From the NCBI RefSeq assembly GCF_030848575.1, contig NZ_JAVDDX010000001.1, positions 1,426,001 to 1,490,000 of the forward strand: DNA of 64,000 nucleotides. Direction: 5' to 3'. The stretch comes from Haloarcula sp. H-GB4. Lineage in GTDB: Archaea; Halobacteriota; Halobacteria; Halobacteriales; Haloarculaceae. The first letter of the stretch is position 1, and the number at the start of each line of letters is the position of its first letter. Below, one piece after another: positions 33,991-42,927 of the stretch. The position numbers and the translations under genes are program-made. The notes under the pieces were generated by a model. The model was not told where the DNA came from and did not search any database. It saw only the letters and a list, made by a program, of their open reading frames with translations.

Positions 33991-34042
33991 GCGCTCTCGC
34001 TCGCGCCTTCGCGAGCGCCCCAGTGGGCGCGAGCGAGAGCGC
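33991..34042. repeat. Perfect 17-base inverted repeat
   Basis: GCGCTCTCGCTCGCGCC at 33991-34007 pairs perfectly with 34026-34042 across 18 bases. It lies in a gene-free, GC-rich stretch upstream of the OB-fold gene. Confidence 0.75.
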
Positions 34043-34315
34043 TTTCGTGCGATGAATACACCAGCCCCGCGCGCCACCACGCCGCCCGGAGCGAGCGGCC
34101 AGCGGGATTAGCTTGCTCGTGTCCGGCCCGGAGGGCGGGTTCGTGTCCAGTGTGACTGTCGACGAGCACTCGCGCCGTCAGGTGGCGCGAGGGCGCAGTC
34201 GGCACCAAACACTGGAACGCGAAAGCCCGCGAGGGGCGCAACCGACAAGCTAACCCGCTGGCGTCGAAGGCACATGCATTTTAGCCCGGCAGTCCGCCCG
34301 CTACTGCAGGCAGAC

Positions 34316-34373
34316 CGCCCGGAATGGTCGGTCGCGAGCGACGCGAAGGGCGGCAAGGCGAGCGGGGCGGGCC
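34316..34373. repeat. GC-rich repeat, copy A
   Basis: Begins CGCCCGGAATGGTC and ends GGCAAGGCGAGCGGGGCGGG. Both ends recur at 35839-35955, where they are separated by a longer middle. Confidence 0.6.
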
Positions 34374-34501
34374 GTCATGGACACACCTGTTCAGCCGGCT
34401 GCGACGCTCGATAAGCCATCCACTGTCTGCCGGATTCAGAACGGGCGAGGGCTTTCGAGTGTCCTCTCTCACCGAATCAGACCAGAATCCAGTCAGGTGT
34501 C

Positions 34502-34777
34502 TCAGGGGACTATGTCCTCAATGAACCGGAAGCCGTTGACGAACGTCACTGAATCCCTATATCCCTCGCTCGCGAGCACGATTCCAGCCCCCTCGCCGGC
34601 CGCGATGTCCGTCGTGTAGATGCACGCCTCGGTCGCCGTTCCTGTGCTGAGGTACTGGACAGTTAGGGCGGCGGCACGCGCGACCTCGTCGGCAGGCCGG
34701 TCGTCGGCGTTCGCGATGTCCCGCTGGATGCTGTCCATCATCCGGGAGACGGCAGGCTTGGAGAACTCGGGCGACAC
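34502..34777 (-). pseudogene. C-terminal gene fragment
   Basis: 91 aa from a GTG at 34777; the coding frame continues upstream to a TAA at about 34822 without ATG. The sequence is protein-like (SRMMDSIQRDIANADDRPAD, then IYTTDIAAGEGAGIVLASEG) and ends FRFIEDIVP. The missing N-terminus suggests a truncated gene. Family not recognised. Confidence 0.45.
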
Positions 34778-34947
34778 CGCGACTGTCGCCCAACCCTCGT
34801 CAATGGCGACGTCGGCGGGTTATCCTGCTGGATACCAGACGACGGCGCAGGATAACGCTACACGGCCGATGACAGGATCTGTGGACGGAGACAAGCCCGC
34901 GTTACCGTGCTCGATTCGCTCGTTAACCGTGCCTGTTCGGGGTCGGC

Positions 34948-35571
34948 TCAGTCGGCGTCGAGTGCTGCCGCCAGTTTCGTCGCGCCGTCCTCGTAGATAC
35001 TCTCGCCGTGCCCGACCAAGATGCGCTCTGGGTGGTAGTCGGCGAGGCCCTCCGGTGTCTCGTCGAGAGCAGGATGGACGCCGATGTCGTTGTCGCCCTC
35101 ACAGAACCCCGGGAGGGTTCCGAGTGTCTCCATGATGACTAGGGTCCCACCGGCTTCGTCGACGAGAACCGCCTCCTCCCACTCGTCTGTGTCGATAAGG
35201 CGGTGGATCTCGTAGTTCGTGCCGGGGAGTGTAGCTTCGAGTGGCTCCGGGTCGTTGTCGAGTTTCTCGCGGGTCAGGTCCATCCAGTCCGGGATGTGCA
35301 CGGCGACGTCGTGGCGCGCCGCGATTGCTTCGGCGTCGCGCGTGTGGCGGTCATGGATCACGACCACGCCGGCGACTTCACCCAGGTCGCTCAGTCGGTC
35401 GTCGAGTCCGTCGGCGTCGAGGGGGTCGACAACCCAGACGCCGCTCTTGGTCGCGAGCGCTTGACTCCCGCGCATGGCGTCTTCCTCTGGATGCGAGAAC
35501 CAGGTGATGCCGCCGTCCCATTCGGTCACCGCCTCGAGCGAGGGTCGCTCCGTTGGCTCGTCATCGGACAT
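34948..35571 (-). CDS. Metallo-beta-lactamase-fold-like protein
   Basis: 207 aa. The order of elements fits an MBL fold: an early ITWFSHPEEDAMRGS, the metal motif region VVVIHDRHTRDAEAIAARH (His-x-x-His and Asp in HDRHTRD, about residues 72-78), GGTLVIMETLGT and a late LVGHGESIYEDGA (last His). The first motif deviates from HxHxDH, so it is a divergent member. Substrate unknown. An inverted repeat TTAGGC/GCCTAA lies just upstream (35583-35599) and may be an operator. Confidence 0.65.
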   Translation of the reverse strand: MSDDEPTERPSLEAVTEWDGGITWFSHPEEDAMRGSQALATKSGVWVVDPLDADGLDDRLSDLGEVAGVVVIHDRHTRDAEAIAARHDVAVHIPDWMDLTREKLDNDPEPLEATLPGTNYEIHRLIDTDEWEEAVLVDEAGGTLVIMETLGTLPGFCEGDNDIGVHPALDETPEGLADYHPERILVGHGESIYEDGATKLAAALDAD

Positions 35572-35582
35572 GTGTAGTGGTA

Positions 35583-35599
35583 TTAGGCACCACGCCTAA
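35583..35599 (-). promoter_or_regulatory. Inverted repeat TTAGGC-N5-GCCTAA
   Basis: Six-base perfect arms 12 bases upstream of the MBL-like start at 35571. The TTAGG/CCTAA pattern resembles sites of DtxR-type metal regulators, which haloarchaea possess. That link is inference. Confidence 0.5.
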
Positions 35600-35634
35600 A
35601 CGTCTGTGCTTACCGGCCCCAAGCGGGTCGTCCG

Positions 35635-35838
35635 TCACCCCTTGTCCGTTCGCAGGTTGATCGTCGCCACAGTCTCGTACGGGTCGCCGTCCTTAATGAT
35701 CGCGTGATGGAGACGGTGTCGACGGTCGAGGTCGTAGTCCAGCCGGAACTCTGCGATCGCGGTCGCTTCCGTAGTGTCGTCGGGGAGCACGAAGCTGACG
35801 TGGGGACTCTGACCAGCCGCGTGCACCGACCCGCCCAA
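35635..35838 (-). pseudogene. Short orphan, probably truncated
   Basis: 67 aa from a GTG or from within repeat sequence. The part SFVLPDDTTEATAIAEFRLD to the end (TINLRTDKG) has good haloarchaeal composition. Its N-terminal side runs straight into the GC-rich repeat at 35839, so the original start was probably lost. Family unknown. Confidence 0.4.
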
Positions 35839-35955
35839 CGCCCGGAATGGTCAGTCGCGAGCGAAGCGGGGCACGAACACGGTGAGCGCCTCGACACGGC
35901 CGAACGAAGTGAGCCGTGCGCCAGCAGAGGGCAGCAAGGCGAGCGGGGCGGGCCA
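35839..35955. repeat. GC-rich repeat, copy B
   Basis: Shares CGCCCGGAATGGTC at the start and GCAAGGCGAGCGGGGCGGGCC at the end with copy A (34316-34373), with about 60 extra bases in between. Confidence 0.6.
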
Positions 35956-36079
35956 CAACCAGTTGATGTGCAGAAAATGTCGATCCGAGTGAAAGACGGA
36001 TTTGACGAGTATGAACTATCCGAGTCTCTATTGGAGTGTCGTGCCTCCCGGCTGTAGGGCCGACAGGTAGTCTGAATAA

Positions 36080-36214
36080 GGACACAGGGGTGGAGCACAT
36101 GATTACCGACCAGAAAGGGCATCTAAGATCTCGTATAGACCTATCCAAAACTGGTACGAAGAGCAGATCAATTCCGAACAGGTAGCCCGTTCGGTTGCCC
36201 AGCTACAGGACTGA
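36080..36214 (+). pseudogene. Possible C-terminal fragment of a lost gene
   Basis: A start-less frame of 44 codons that ends QINSEQVARSVAQLQD before TGA. The composition is protein-like and might be the tail of a recombinase or other DNA-related protein, but nothing else of it is left. Low support. Confidence 0.25.
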
Positions 36215-36247
36215 CATCGTCCGGCTTAGCGACTGTTTCTTGCAGTA

Positions 36248-36457
36248 TTACGGTATCGCCACTAGCCGCGTCGCAAACTGTGCTTTTCGCAGGCCGGGTT
36301 CCGAAAGCAGGTAACGATGATTCTCTTTGTCTAAGATTGTCCGCGTTAGCTCAACACAGAGTTGCTCATGTTCATCGGCAAAGTAGGTGTACACCTCGTG
36401 TTTCGGCATATCGAGGCCATATGAATCGAGGTGGATGCGGATATCGTCTTTCCGCAC
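36248..36457 (-). pseudogene. Truncated orphan gene
   Basis: 69 aa from GTG 36457, and the same frame is open to about 36550 with protein-like sequence (RLLTVRRNNKKFHYIWKLG) but no ATG. It ends RKAQFATRLVAIP. It may be the C-terminus of a larger protein. No family recognised. Confidence 0.4.
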
Positions 36458-36662
36458 AACAGTATCACAGCCAAGCTTCCAGATATAGTGGAACTTCTTG
36501 TTGTTCCGGCGAACGGTGAGAAGTCGCTTGGAGTCCCCGTATGTAATTATTCACCCACGTCTGCCGATAACAGTCGAGAGAGCCCCCTTTAGATGGACTT
36601 GGAAGTCACCAAGACATTCCATACCCAAGCTGTATATGTAATTGGTAAGTAGTCTGTAATAG

Positions 36663-37130
36663 ATGCGCAAAGGACGGCTGCTCGTTATCGGTGTCAGTCT
36701 CGTGGCGTTAGCGAGTGGCGTAACCGGTCTCTTGAATGGAAACATCAGTCAGGGCGTGTTCGCGGTTGGCCTGTGCCTCGTACTCGGGTATTCGTTGAAG
36801 ATCTCGACGGCCGAAGACCCAGTCGCTGGTGGGATTGTGTTCGTTGTGCTTCTCGTTGTACTGGGTGGCATTGTCGGCGCTATTGGCCTTGTGCCACCAC
36901 TGGACACCGGCGATGTCCTCGACTCGGAAGACACAGAGCCCAGTCCGACACCTGAGCCGAGTGCGATCAAAACGGACACAACCAATGCTGGGGCGTCCGG
37001 ATACAGTGGTGACTACGATTGTGACGATTTCTCATCACAGTCGGCTGCCCAGGATGTCTACGAGGAATCTGGTGGTGCACATGGGCTGGACGGTGACGAT
37101 GATGGGAAAGCGTGTGAGAATCTCCCCTGA
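36663..37130 (+). CDS. Membrane protein with excalibur calcium-binding domain
   Basis: 155 aa. Three to four hydrophobic segments in the first 85 residues are followed by a Thr/Pro/Asp linker and a C-terminal excalibur motif: YDCDDFSSQSAAQDVYEE, then GLDGDDDGKACENLP, with the paired Cys and the DxDxDG calcium loop. The domain most likely faces outside. It stands alone between decayed genes and the acetone-carboxylase locus. Confidence 0.75.
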   Translation: MRKGRLLVIGVSLVALASGVTGLLNGNISQGVFAVGLCLVLGYSLKISTAEDPVAGGIVFVVLLVVLGGIVGAIGLVPPLDTGDVLDSEDTEPSPTPEPSAIKTDTTNAGASGYSGDYDCDDFSSQSAAQDVYEESGGAHGLDGDDDGKACENLP

Positions 37131-37524
37131 AACCGAGTAGATCGAACGAGTGGAAAAGCGGGTACAGAGTACCTCCGGAAGCTTCAAACGAACTCCGCGG
37201 TAGTAACGGACCGATAGAATCCTGGAAAGGGGACACAATCCTTTGTTGGCTGCCCGTTTGCTCGCACTCTTTATTCCTTGGTTACTGAGATACAACGGAG
37301 TCAGTGTGTCCACTGGACTGGGCGCTCAGCCCTGCTGCTTCACGACTCTCGGACAGAGTATCCGTAGGTTTCGATCCGATACTAATATTGCCACGTGATT
37401 CCTCAGCCACCCATCATACATTTTTAAACGTTATACATATGTCTTCCCTGTGTTTCGGCCTGTCAGTCCGGGTTCTCGTAGTTCGTGGTAACGATTAACC
37501 TACAATGGTCAATTGGGCAAGGTG
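37131..37524. other. Spacer with the acetone-carboxylase promoter
   Basis: 394 bases without a gene. The clearest signal is the A/T block TTTTTAAA at 37421-37428, a TATA-like element about 97 bases before the ATG at 37525, which implies a leader of around 70 bases. No operator-like inverted repeat was seen. Confidence 0.45.
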
Positions 37525-39696
37525 ATGGCAAGTTCAGAAGACGATCCCTCGGACCACCACAACGCAGAGATCCTGTCAATCGACGCTGGCGGGACGATGA
37601 CAGATACGTTCCTCATGGACTCCAACGGTGAGTTCACTGTTGGAAAAGCAAAGACCACACCGGATGACGAATCGCGGGGGTTCATCAAGTCCTCACAAGA
37701 TGCCCTTGAGGACTGGGGCCTGACTGTCAAGGAGGGGTTCCCGAATCTCGTGTCGACAGTGTACTCGGGCACCGCAATGCTGAATCGGCTCGTCGAACGC
37801 GAGAGTGAGGTCGATGTGGGGATTCTCATTACCGGCGGGATGGAAGACACACTCCGAATGGGGCGTGGCCGGCAGTCGTACACCGGCTACTCATATTCGG
37901 ATCGGCTCCACGTCAACACCCACAAACACCCCGAGCCATTAATCCCGCGGAACCAGATCCGTGGCGTCAGAGAGCGTATTGACGTCAAAGGGAACACACT
38001 GGTTCCGCTGTACGAAGACGATGTTCGAGAGGGGGTCAATGACCTGCTCGACCAGGATGTCGACCACATCGTCGTGATGTACCTCCATTCCTACAAAAAC
38101 GGTGACCACGAACACCGGACCCAGGAGATAGCCGAGGAGATCATCGACGAACGCGAGATGGACACGACGGTGATGCTGTCGAGCGAATACTACCCGACAC
38201 TGAAAGAATCGGAGCGGCTGAACACCGTCACTGCAGAAGCGTTCGCCGCTGAGCCATCCAGAGATCAGCTAACGAATATTCAAGACTCCGTTGACGAACA
38301 GGGCGGGAACGTCGGCGTACGTGTGATGGCGAGCCACGGCGGGACTATCGATATCCACGCCAACGAACTAGCCCGGACGCTCATTTCGGGCCCGATCGGC
38401 GGGATGATCGGTGCCAACTATTTCGGGGAAAAACTCGACTACGAGAATCTGGTATGTACCGACATCGGTGGGACCAGCTTCGACATGGGCATCATCATCG
38501 GGAACGACTGGCAGATCGACTACAGCCCGGAGATGGCCCGTCTCCTCTTATCGCTGCCGATGGTCAACATGGAGAGTGTCGGGGCGGGCACGGGCAGCTA
38601 CGTGCGGGTTAACCCGACGTTCGACAAAATCGAACTGGGCCCTGAGAGCGCCGGCGACCAGGTCGGCGTCAGCGCGGTCGAAACGGATGTCGAGACGGTA
38701 ACCGTAACAGACTGTCACGTCGCGATGGGCTGGATCAACCCCGAGAACTTCCTCGGCGGAGACATGCCTATCGACCGCGACGTGGCCGAGCGAGAAATCA
38801 AAGAACAAATCGCCGACCCGCTCGGCATGGGTGTCTACGAAGCCGCACAGGGTGTCATCGACATTCTGGAGAGTAAGCTCCGGAACGACCTCGAAGCGGT
38901 CGTGACCGGTGAAGGGTACGCACCGTCGAATTTCAAGTGTCTCTCGTACGGTGGAGGCGGCCCTGTCCACACCGCCGGCTACACCAAAGACCTGGGTTTC
39001 GACGAAGTGCTCATCCCCGAGTGGGCGGCTGGCTTTTCGGCGTTTGGCTGTGGCGCTGCCGACTACGAGTACCGGTACGACCAGACGACGAGTATCGACG
39101 TCGATCCGGACCTCTCGATGGAGGAAGCGGCCGAAACCGCCGGCCAGGAACTCACCGAGGTCTGGAAAAACCTCGAACAGAAAGTCGAAGCCGAGTTCGA
39201 GAACAGCAATATCGGCCGGAGCGAGATAGAGTTCCAGTACAACATTCTCGGACAGTATCAGGGACAGCTCAACAGCATCGACATTGAGTCACCGGTCAGC
39301 CGCGTCGACACCCCGGAGAAGCTCGAACGGCTGCTGGACACCTTTGAGGAGGAATACCGGCGCACGTACTCCGAGGAGGCCCGGTCTCCGGAGCTCGGGC
39401 ACACTGTCACGCAGGCCTCGGTCCGCGGCGTCCGGGACGTTGTCAAGCCGGAGATCCCCACGGAGGAAACCCAGGGTCCGGAACCGCCCGAGGAGGCGTT
39501 CAAAGAGACCCGGGAGGCGTACTGGGATGGCGAGTGGATGGAGACCGAGATTTACGACCTCCACGCGCTCCAGCCAGGGAATGAACTCACTGGCCCCGCC
39601 GTGATGGAGGGTGCCGCGACGACCTACGCGCTCCCGCCGGACTGTGAGACCTACCTCGACGAGCACCGTGTCCACCACCTGACCAGGACCGAGTAA
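37525..39696 (+). CDS. acxA: Acetone carboxylase beta-type subunit (HyuA-like ATPase)
   Basis: 723 aa from ATG 37525; a TTG at 37513 is possible but less likely. The N-terminal Hydant_A_N region has the phosphate-binding loop ILSIDAGGTMTDTFLMD (about residues 16-32). The middle has a second actin-like loop, VCTDIGGTSFDMGI (about residues 311-324). The C-terminal region is typical of hydantoinase A/acetone carboxylase beta. This subunit phosphorylates acetone and bicarbonate at ATP cost. The gene order beta, alpha, gamma that follows, with a true gamma subunit, favours acetone carboxylase over N-methylhydantoinase or acetophenone carboxylase. Confidence 0.8.
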   Translation: MASSEDDPSDHHNAEILSIDAGGTMTDTFLMDSNGEFTVGKAKTTPDDESRGFIKSSQDALEDWGLTVKEGFPNLVSTVYSGTAMLNRLVERESEVDVGILITGGMEDTLRMGRGRQSYTGYSYSDRLHVNTHKHPEPLIPRNQIRGVRERIDVKGNTLVPLYEDDVREGVNDLLDQDVDHIVVMYLHSYKNGDHEHRTQEIAEEIIDEREMDTTVMLSSEYYPTLKESERLNTVTAEAFAAEPSRDQLTNIQDSVDEQGGNVGVRVMASHGGTIDIHANELARTLISGPIGGMIGANYFGEKLDYENLVCTDIGGTSFDMGIIIGNDWQIDYSPEMARLLLSLPMVNMESVGAGTGSYVRVNPTFDKIELGPESAGDQVGVSAVETDVETVTVTDCHVAMGWINPENFLGGDMPIDRDVAEREIKEQIADPLGMGVYEAAQGVIDILESKLRNDLEAVVTGEGYAPSNFKCLSYGGGGPVHTAGYTKDLGFDEVLIPEWAAGFSAFGCGAADYEYRYDQTTSIDVDPDLSMEEAAETAGQELTEVWKNLEQKVEAEFENSNIGRSEIEFQYNILGQYQGQLNSIDIESPVSRVDTPEKLERLLDTFEEEYRRTYSEEARSPELGHTVTQASVRGVRDVVKPEIPTEETQGPEPPEEAFKETREAYWDGEWMETEIYDLHALQPGNELTGPAVMEGAATTYALPPDCETYLDEHRVHHLTRTE

Positions 39697-39825
39697 GAGC
39701 GGTATCCCGCTCTTGTACAGCGATGCATCTATCCCGTCGCTCGGGTCCACTCCGGCGGTGAGGTAGGTGCACTGTACGAGCCCGCATCTGGCTCCGATCA
39801 GATGCCCGCAATACAACACCACATC

Positions 39826-42348
39826 ATGAGCTCAGAACACGAATCTGGGGAGAACTTCCCCCGCATGCGACGCGAGAAAGAGAAGGTTCACGAGAAACAG
39901 GCACAGGGCGATGGAATCGGTTGGGACGGCAAGACGCTCCGCGAACAGTTCGAAGAACTCGAACAGAAAACGGAGGAGACGGACCACTACGCCGGCTTCG
40001 AGAAACTCGAGTTCAAAAACGAGGAACCGATAAAGTACGAACAGATGTTCGCACAGTTGCGGGGCGACCTCGTGACTGCACGCGAGACCTCGAAAGAGGT
40101 GGCCGCAACACCGATCGTCGAACAGGAGGGGGAACTGTGTTATGGCCTGTTCACACCCGAGGGTGACTCTATCGCTGTCTCGACGGGTATCATCGTGCAC
40201 ATCCACACGATGAGTGAGGCCATCAAGTACATGATAAACCACGATTACGAGGAAAGCCCTGGTATCGAACCGGGGGACATCTTCGTTAACAATGACACGC
40301 ACGTCGGGGACGTGCATCCGTGCGATATCATGACGCTTATTCCCATCTTCCATGAGGGAGAACTCGTCGCCTGGGCCGGCGGCGTCAACCACGTCATCGA
40401 CGCTGGAGCGATCGGCCCTGGCAGCATGAACGTCTCCCAGGCCTCCCGCTTCGGTGACGGTGCCTACTACACGGCCCGCAAAATCGGCGAAGACCTCGAG
40501 ATCTACAACTCCTGGAAGAACGACTTCCCGGACAAGACTCGGACGCCGGACTTCCTGAAACTCGACGAGAAGACTCGGATGACCGGCTGTCTGATGATCC
40601 GGAACGCGGTCAACGACATTATCGACGAGTACGGGATCGAGCGGTTCAAACAGCTCTCTCGGGAAGCAGTCGAAGACGGACGCCGGGGCTTCCGCAGCCG
40701 CATCAAGAAGACGATGCTGCCCGGTACCTACCGCGGTGCGTCTTTCGTCGATGCGCTTTATGAGGGCCAGGGAAACCTCACCCGCGAGTACGCGAATGAG
40801 AACCACCTCATGCACGCCCCATCAGAATTGCACGTCCGCGAGGACGGTTCGTTCCAGGTTTCCTTCGAGGGCGCAAACAAGTGGGGCTGGCATCCATACA
40901 ACTGTACCCCAGCCGCCATTCAGGGCGGAATCTGGGTGATGCTCACGCAGACAGTCATCCCCAACTCGAACGTCAATGACGGCGCGTACTACAGTTGTGA
41001 CTTCCACCTGCCGGTTGGGTCGTGGGCCAACACACAGAACACGGAAACGGCACACGCCTATGCCTGGCACTTCCTAGTCTCTGCCTGGGCCCCGCTCTGG
41101 CAGCACCTGTCCAGAGGCTACTACTCGCGTGGCTTCTGGGAGGAAATCAACGCCGGCAACGCGAACACGTCCAACTGGCTGCAAGGCGGTGGTATCGACC
41201 AGTTCGACAAACTCCACGCGGTCAACTCCTTCGAGTCCGCCTGTGAGGGCGTGGGCGCCCGGTACGTTGAAGACGGCGAACCCCACGCAGCCGCCATCTG
41301 GAACCCCGAAGGCGACATGGGCGACGCCGAAGTCTGGGAGATGACGGAGCCACTGCCGTTCCTCGGTCGAGCCGTGAAACCGAACACAGGCGGCGCTGGG
41401 CGCCGTGCCGGCGGCGCGGGCTTCGAGTCCATGCGGACGGTCAAGGACGTAAGCCGGTGGCTGCTGTACGAGATGGGCAACGGCTACATGACCAGCGACG
41501 GCGGTCTCTTCGGCGGGTATCCCGCTGCCTCGGGATATATACTGAACGCACAGGATACGGACCTTGAGGAGCGCTTCGAGAACGGCGAGGACTACCCACA
41601 GCACGACCTCGACCCCGAGAGCGGCGAGTTCGAGTCCAAAATCGACGGTGAGATCACCCGCCGCCCCGAAGGTATCAGTACGCCAAAGCAGTTCGACGAC
41701 TACGATATGTACCTGAACTACCTCCGCGGTGGATCGGGACTTGGCGACCCGCTCGAACGTGACCCGGAAGACGTTCTTTCGGATATCCACGATGGGTACG
41801 TCCTTCCCCGACATGCGAAGGACGCCTACGCTGTCGTGGTGAACAAAGTCGACGACGAGGCAAAGCACAACTCCGCCGTCCAAGGCGAGTGGGAACTCGA
41901 CGAAGAGGCAACTGAAGAACTCCGCGAAGAGCGGATGGACGAACGCGCCGAGAAGGCCCAGCCGGTGTCGGAGTGGTACGAACAACAACGCGACCGCATC
42001 CAGAACGAGGAGAACCTCATTGACGACGTGAAAAAGACCTACGAGAGCAGCATGCGGATGAGCAAGCAGTTCGCCGATTTCTACCACGAGTTCTGGGACC
42101 TTCCGGAGGACTTCGAGTTCGACCTCAGCGAGAAGGCAGAACGGTCTCTCAACGGCCGCTTCAAGTCGGGGACGAAAAAGAAGTGGAAGAACCCGACGAA
42201 AGGCCACGAGACGTGGCTCGGTGTCGGGCGCGACGACGAACCGGAGGTGCCGTACACGTGGACGGCCGATCGCTCGATTCGTGACCTGCCGACCCCGAAG
42301 GCTTCGTTCGGCGACACGACGGTCGGAAAAGCAATGGACGACGACTGA
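39826..42348 (+). CDS. acxB: Acetone carboxylase alpha-type subunit (HyuB-like)
   Basis: 840 aa from ATG 39826, chosen because the second copy at 46298 starts at the equivalent place; ATG 39802 is possible. The Hydantoinase_B domain spans most of the protein and contains GDIFVNNDTHVGDVHPCDIM (about residues 150-170), a His/Asp-rich metal-site candidate. The family forms the carboxylation centre, with Mn in the bacterial enzyme. The C-terminal 150 residues are charged and specific to the acetone-carboxylase branch. It lies 129 bases after the beta gene. Confidence 0.8.
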   Translation: MSSEHESGENFPRMRREKEKVHEKQAQGDGIGWDGKTLREQFEELEQKTEETDHYAGFEKLEFKNEEPIKYEQMFAQLRGDLVTARETSKEVAATPIVEQEGELCYGLFTPEGDSIAVSTGIIVHIHTMSEAIKYMINHDYEESPGIEPGDIFVNNDTHVGDVHPCDIMTLIPIFHEGELVAWAGGVNHVIDAGAIGPGSMNVSQASRFGDGAYYTARKIGEDLEIYNSWKNDFPDKTRTPDFLKLDEKTRMTGCLMIRNAVNDIIDEYGIERFKQLSREAVEDGRRGFRSRIKKTMLPGTYRGASFVDALYEGQGNLTREYANENHLMHAPSELHVREDGSFQVSFEGANKWGWHPYNCTPAAIQGGIWVMLTQTVIPNSNVNDGAYYSCDFHLPVGSWANTQNTETAHAYAWHFLVSAWAPLWQHLSRGYYSRGFWEEINAGNANTSNWLQGGGIDQFDKLHAVNSFESACEGVGARYVEDGEPHAAAIWNPEGDMGDAEVWEMTEPLPFLGRAVKPNTGGAGRRAGGAGFESMRTVKDVSRWLLYEMGNGYMTSDGGLFGGYPAASGYILNAQDTDLEERFENGEDYPQHDLDPESGEFESKIDGEITRRPEGISTPKQFDDYDMYLNYLRGGSGLGDPLERDPEDVLSDIHDGYVLPRHAKDAYAVVVNKVDDEAKHNSAVQGEWELDEEATEELREERMDERAEKAQPVSEWYEQQRDRIQNEENLIDDVKKTYESSMRMSKQFADFYHEFWDLPEDFEFDLSEKAERSLNGRFKSGTKKKWKNPTKGHETWLGVGRDDEPEVPYTWTADRSIRDLPTPKASFGDTTVGKAMDDD

Positions 42349-42365
42349 TACAGAGGTGAACACAC

Positions 42366-42881
42366 ATGCCAGAATCCTACCCACGCGAACACATCGAAGA
42401 CCTCGTCGACGACAACCTAGAGTGGAATCAGCTGCACAACATGATGAGCGATTTCAAGGACGCGGACCGGTTCCAGCAAGTCCGCGACGTCCTGCAGGAG
42501 CGGGTCGACTGGGACGACCCGATTGTCATCCCGTACGCGGACCACCTGTACGTCGTCGCGAAGTCAGAGGACCGGTGGGTCATCAAGTGCGACTGTGGCC
42601 ACGAGTTCTGCGAGCACGACCAGAACTGGAAAGCAGACGCACTCATCAACGTCCGGGACTCCGAGGAGGAGTATCTCGAAATCTACCCCGCGGACATGCA
42701 CCCACACCCTGATTACATGGAACTGCGCGAGTTCTTCTGTCCGGGCTGCAAGACGCTGCTCGAAGTGACCAACGTCATGCCGGGGTACCCGCTCATCCAC
42801 GAGTTCGAGCCGGACATCGAGACGTTCTACGAGGACTGGATCGACGAGCCGATTCCGACGCCAGAGGGGCAGTCGGCGTAA
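42366..42881 (+). CDS. acxC: Acetone carboxylase gamma subunit
   Basis: 171 aa, the usual size. Two metal-binding Cys clusters are seen, CDCGHEFCEHD (about residues 76-86) and FFCPGCKTLL (about residues 121-130), separated by ADALINVRDSEEEYLEIYP. The gamma subunit is specific to acetone carboxylases and is absent from hydantoinases, so it is the strongest identifier of this locus. It starts 17 bases after the alpha gene. Confidence 0.85.
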   Translation: MPESYPREHIEDLVDDNLEWNQLHNMMSDFKDADRFQQVRDVLQERVDWDDPIVIPYADHLYVVAKSEDRWVIKCDCGHEFCEHDQNWKADALINVRDSEEEYLEIYPADMHPHPDYMELREFFCPGCKTLLEVTNVMPGYPLIHEFEPDIETFYEDWIDEPIPTPEGQSA

Positions 42882-42927
42882 CACCTCGACGGGCTTCCTT
42901 CCGTTCTGTATTCAATCGTGAAAACCC

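Larger units (their letters stand above)
33958..34501. other. Gene-free GC-rich stretch with repeats
   Basis: 544 bases between the OB-fold gene and the next fragment. It contains the 17-base inverted repeat, several GCGAGC-type short repeats and a copy of the GC-rich repeat at 34316-34373. No frame has protein-like composition. Candidate functions are a transfer origin, a replication origin or plain decay; nothing decides between them. Confidence 0.4.

Noticed and set aside
37525-42348. Annotation as N-methylhydantoinase A/B
   Set aside because: The family is shared, but a separate gamma subunit typical of acetone carboxylase follows directly, and an acyl-CoA synthetase follows that.
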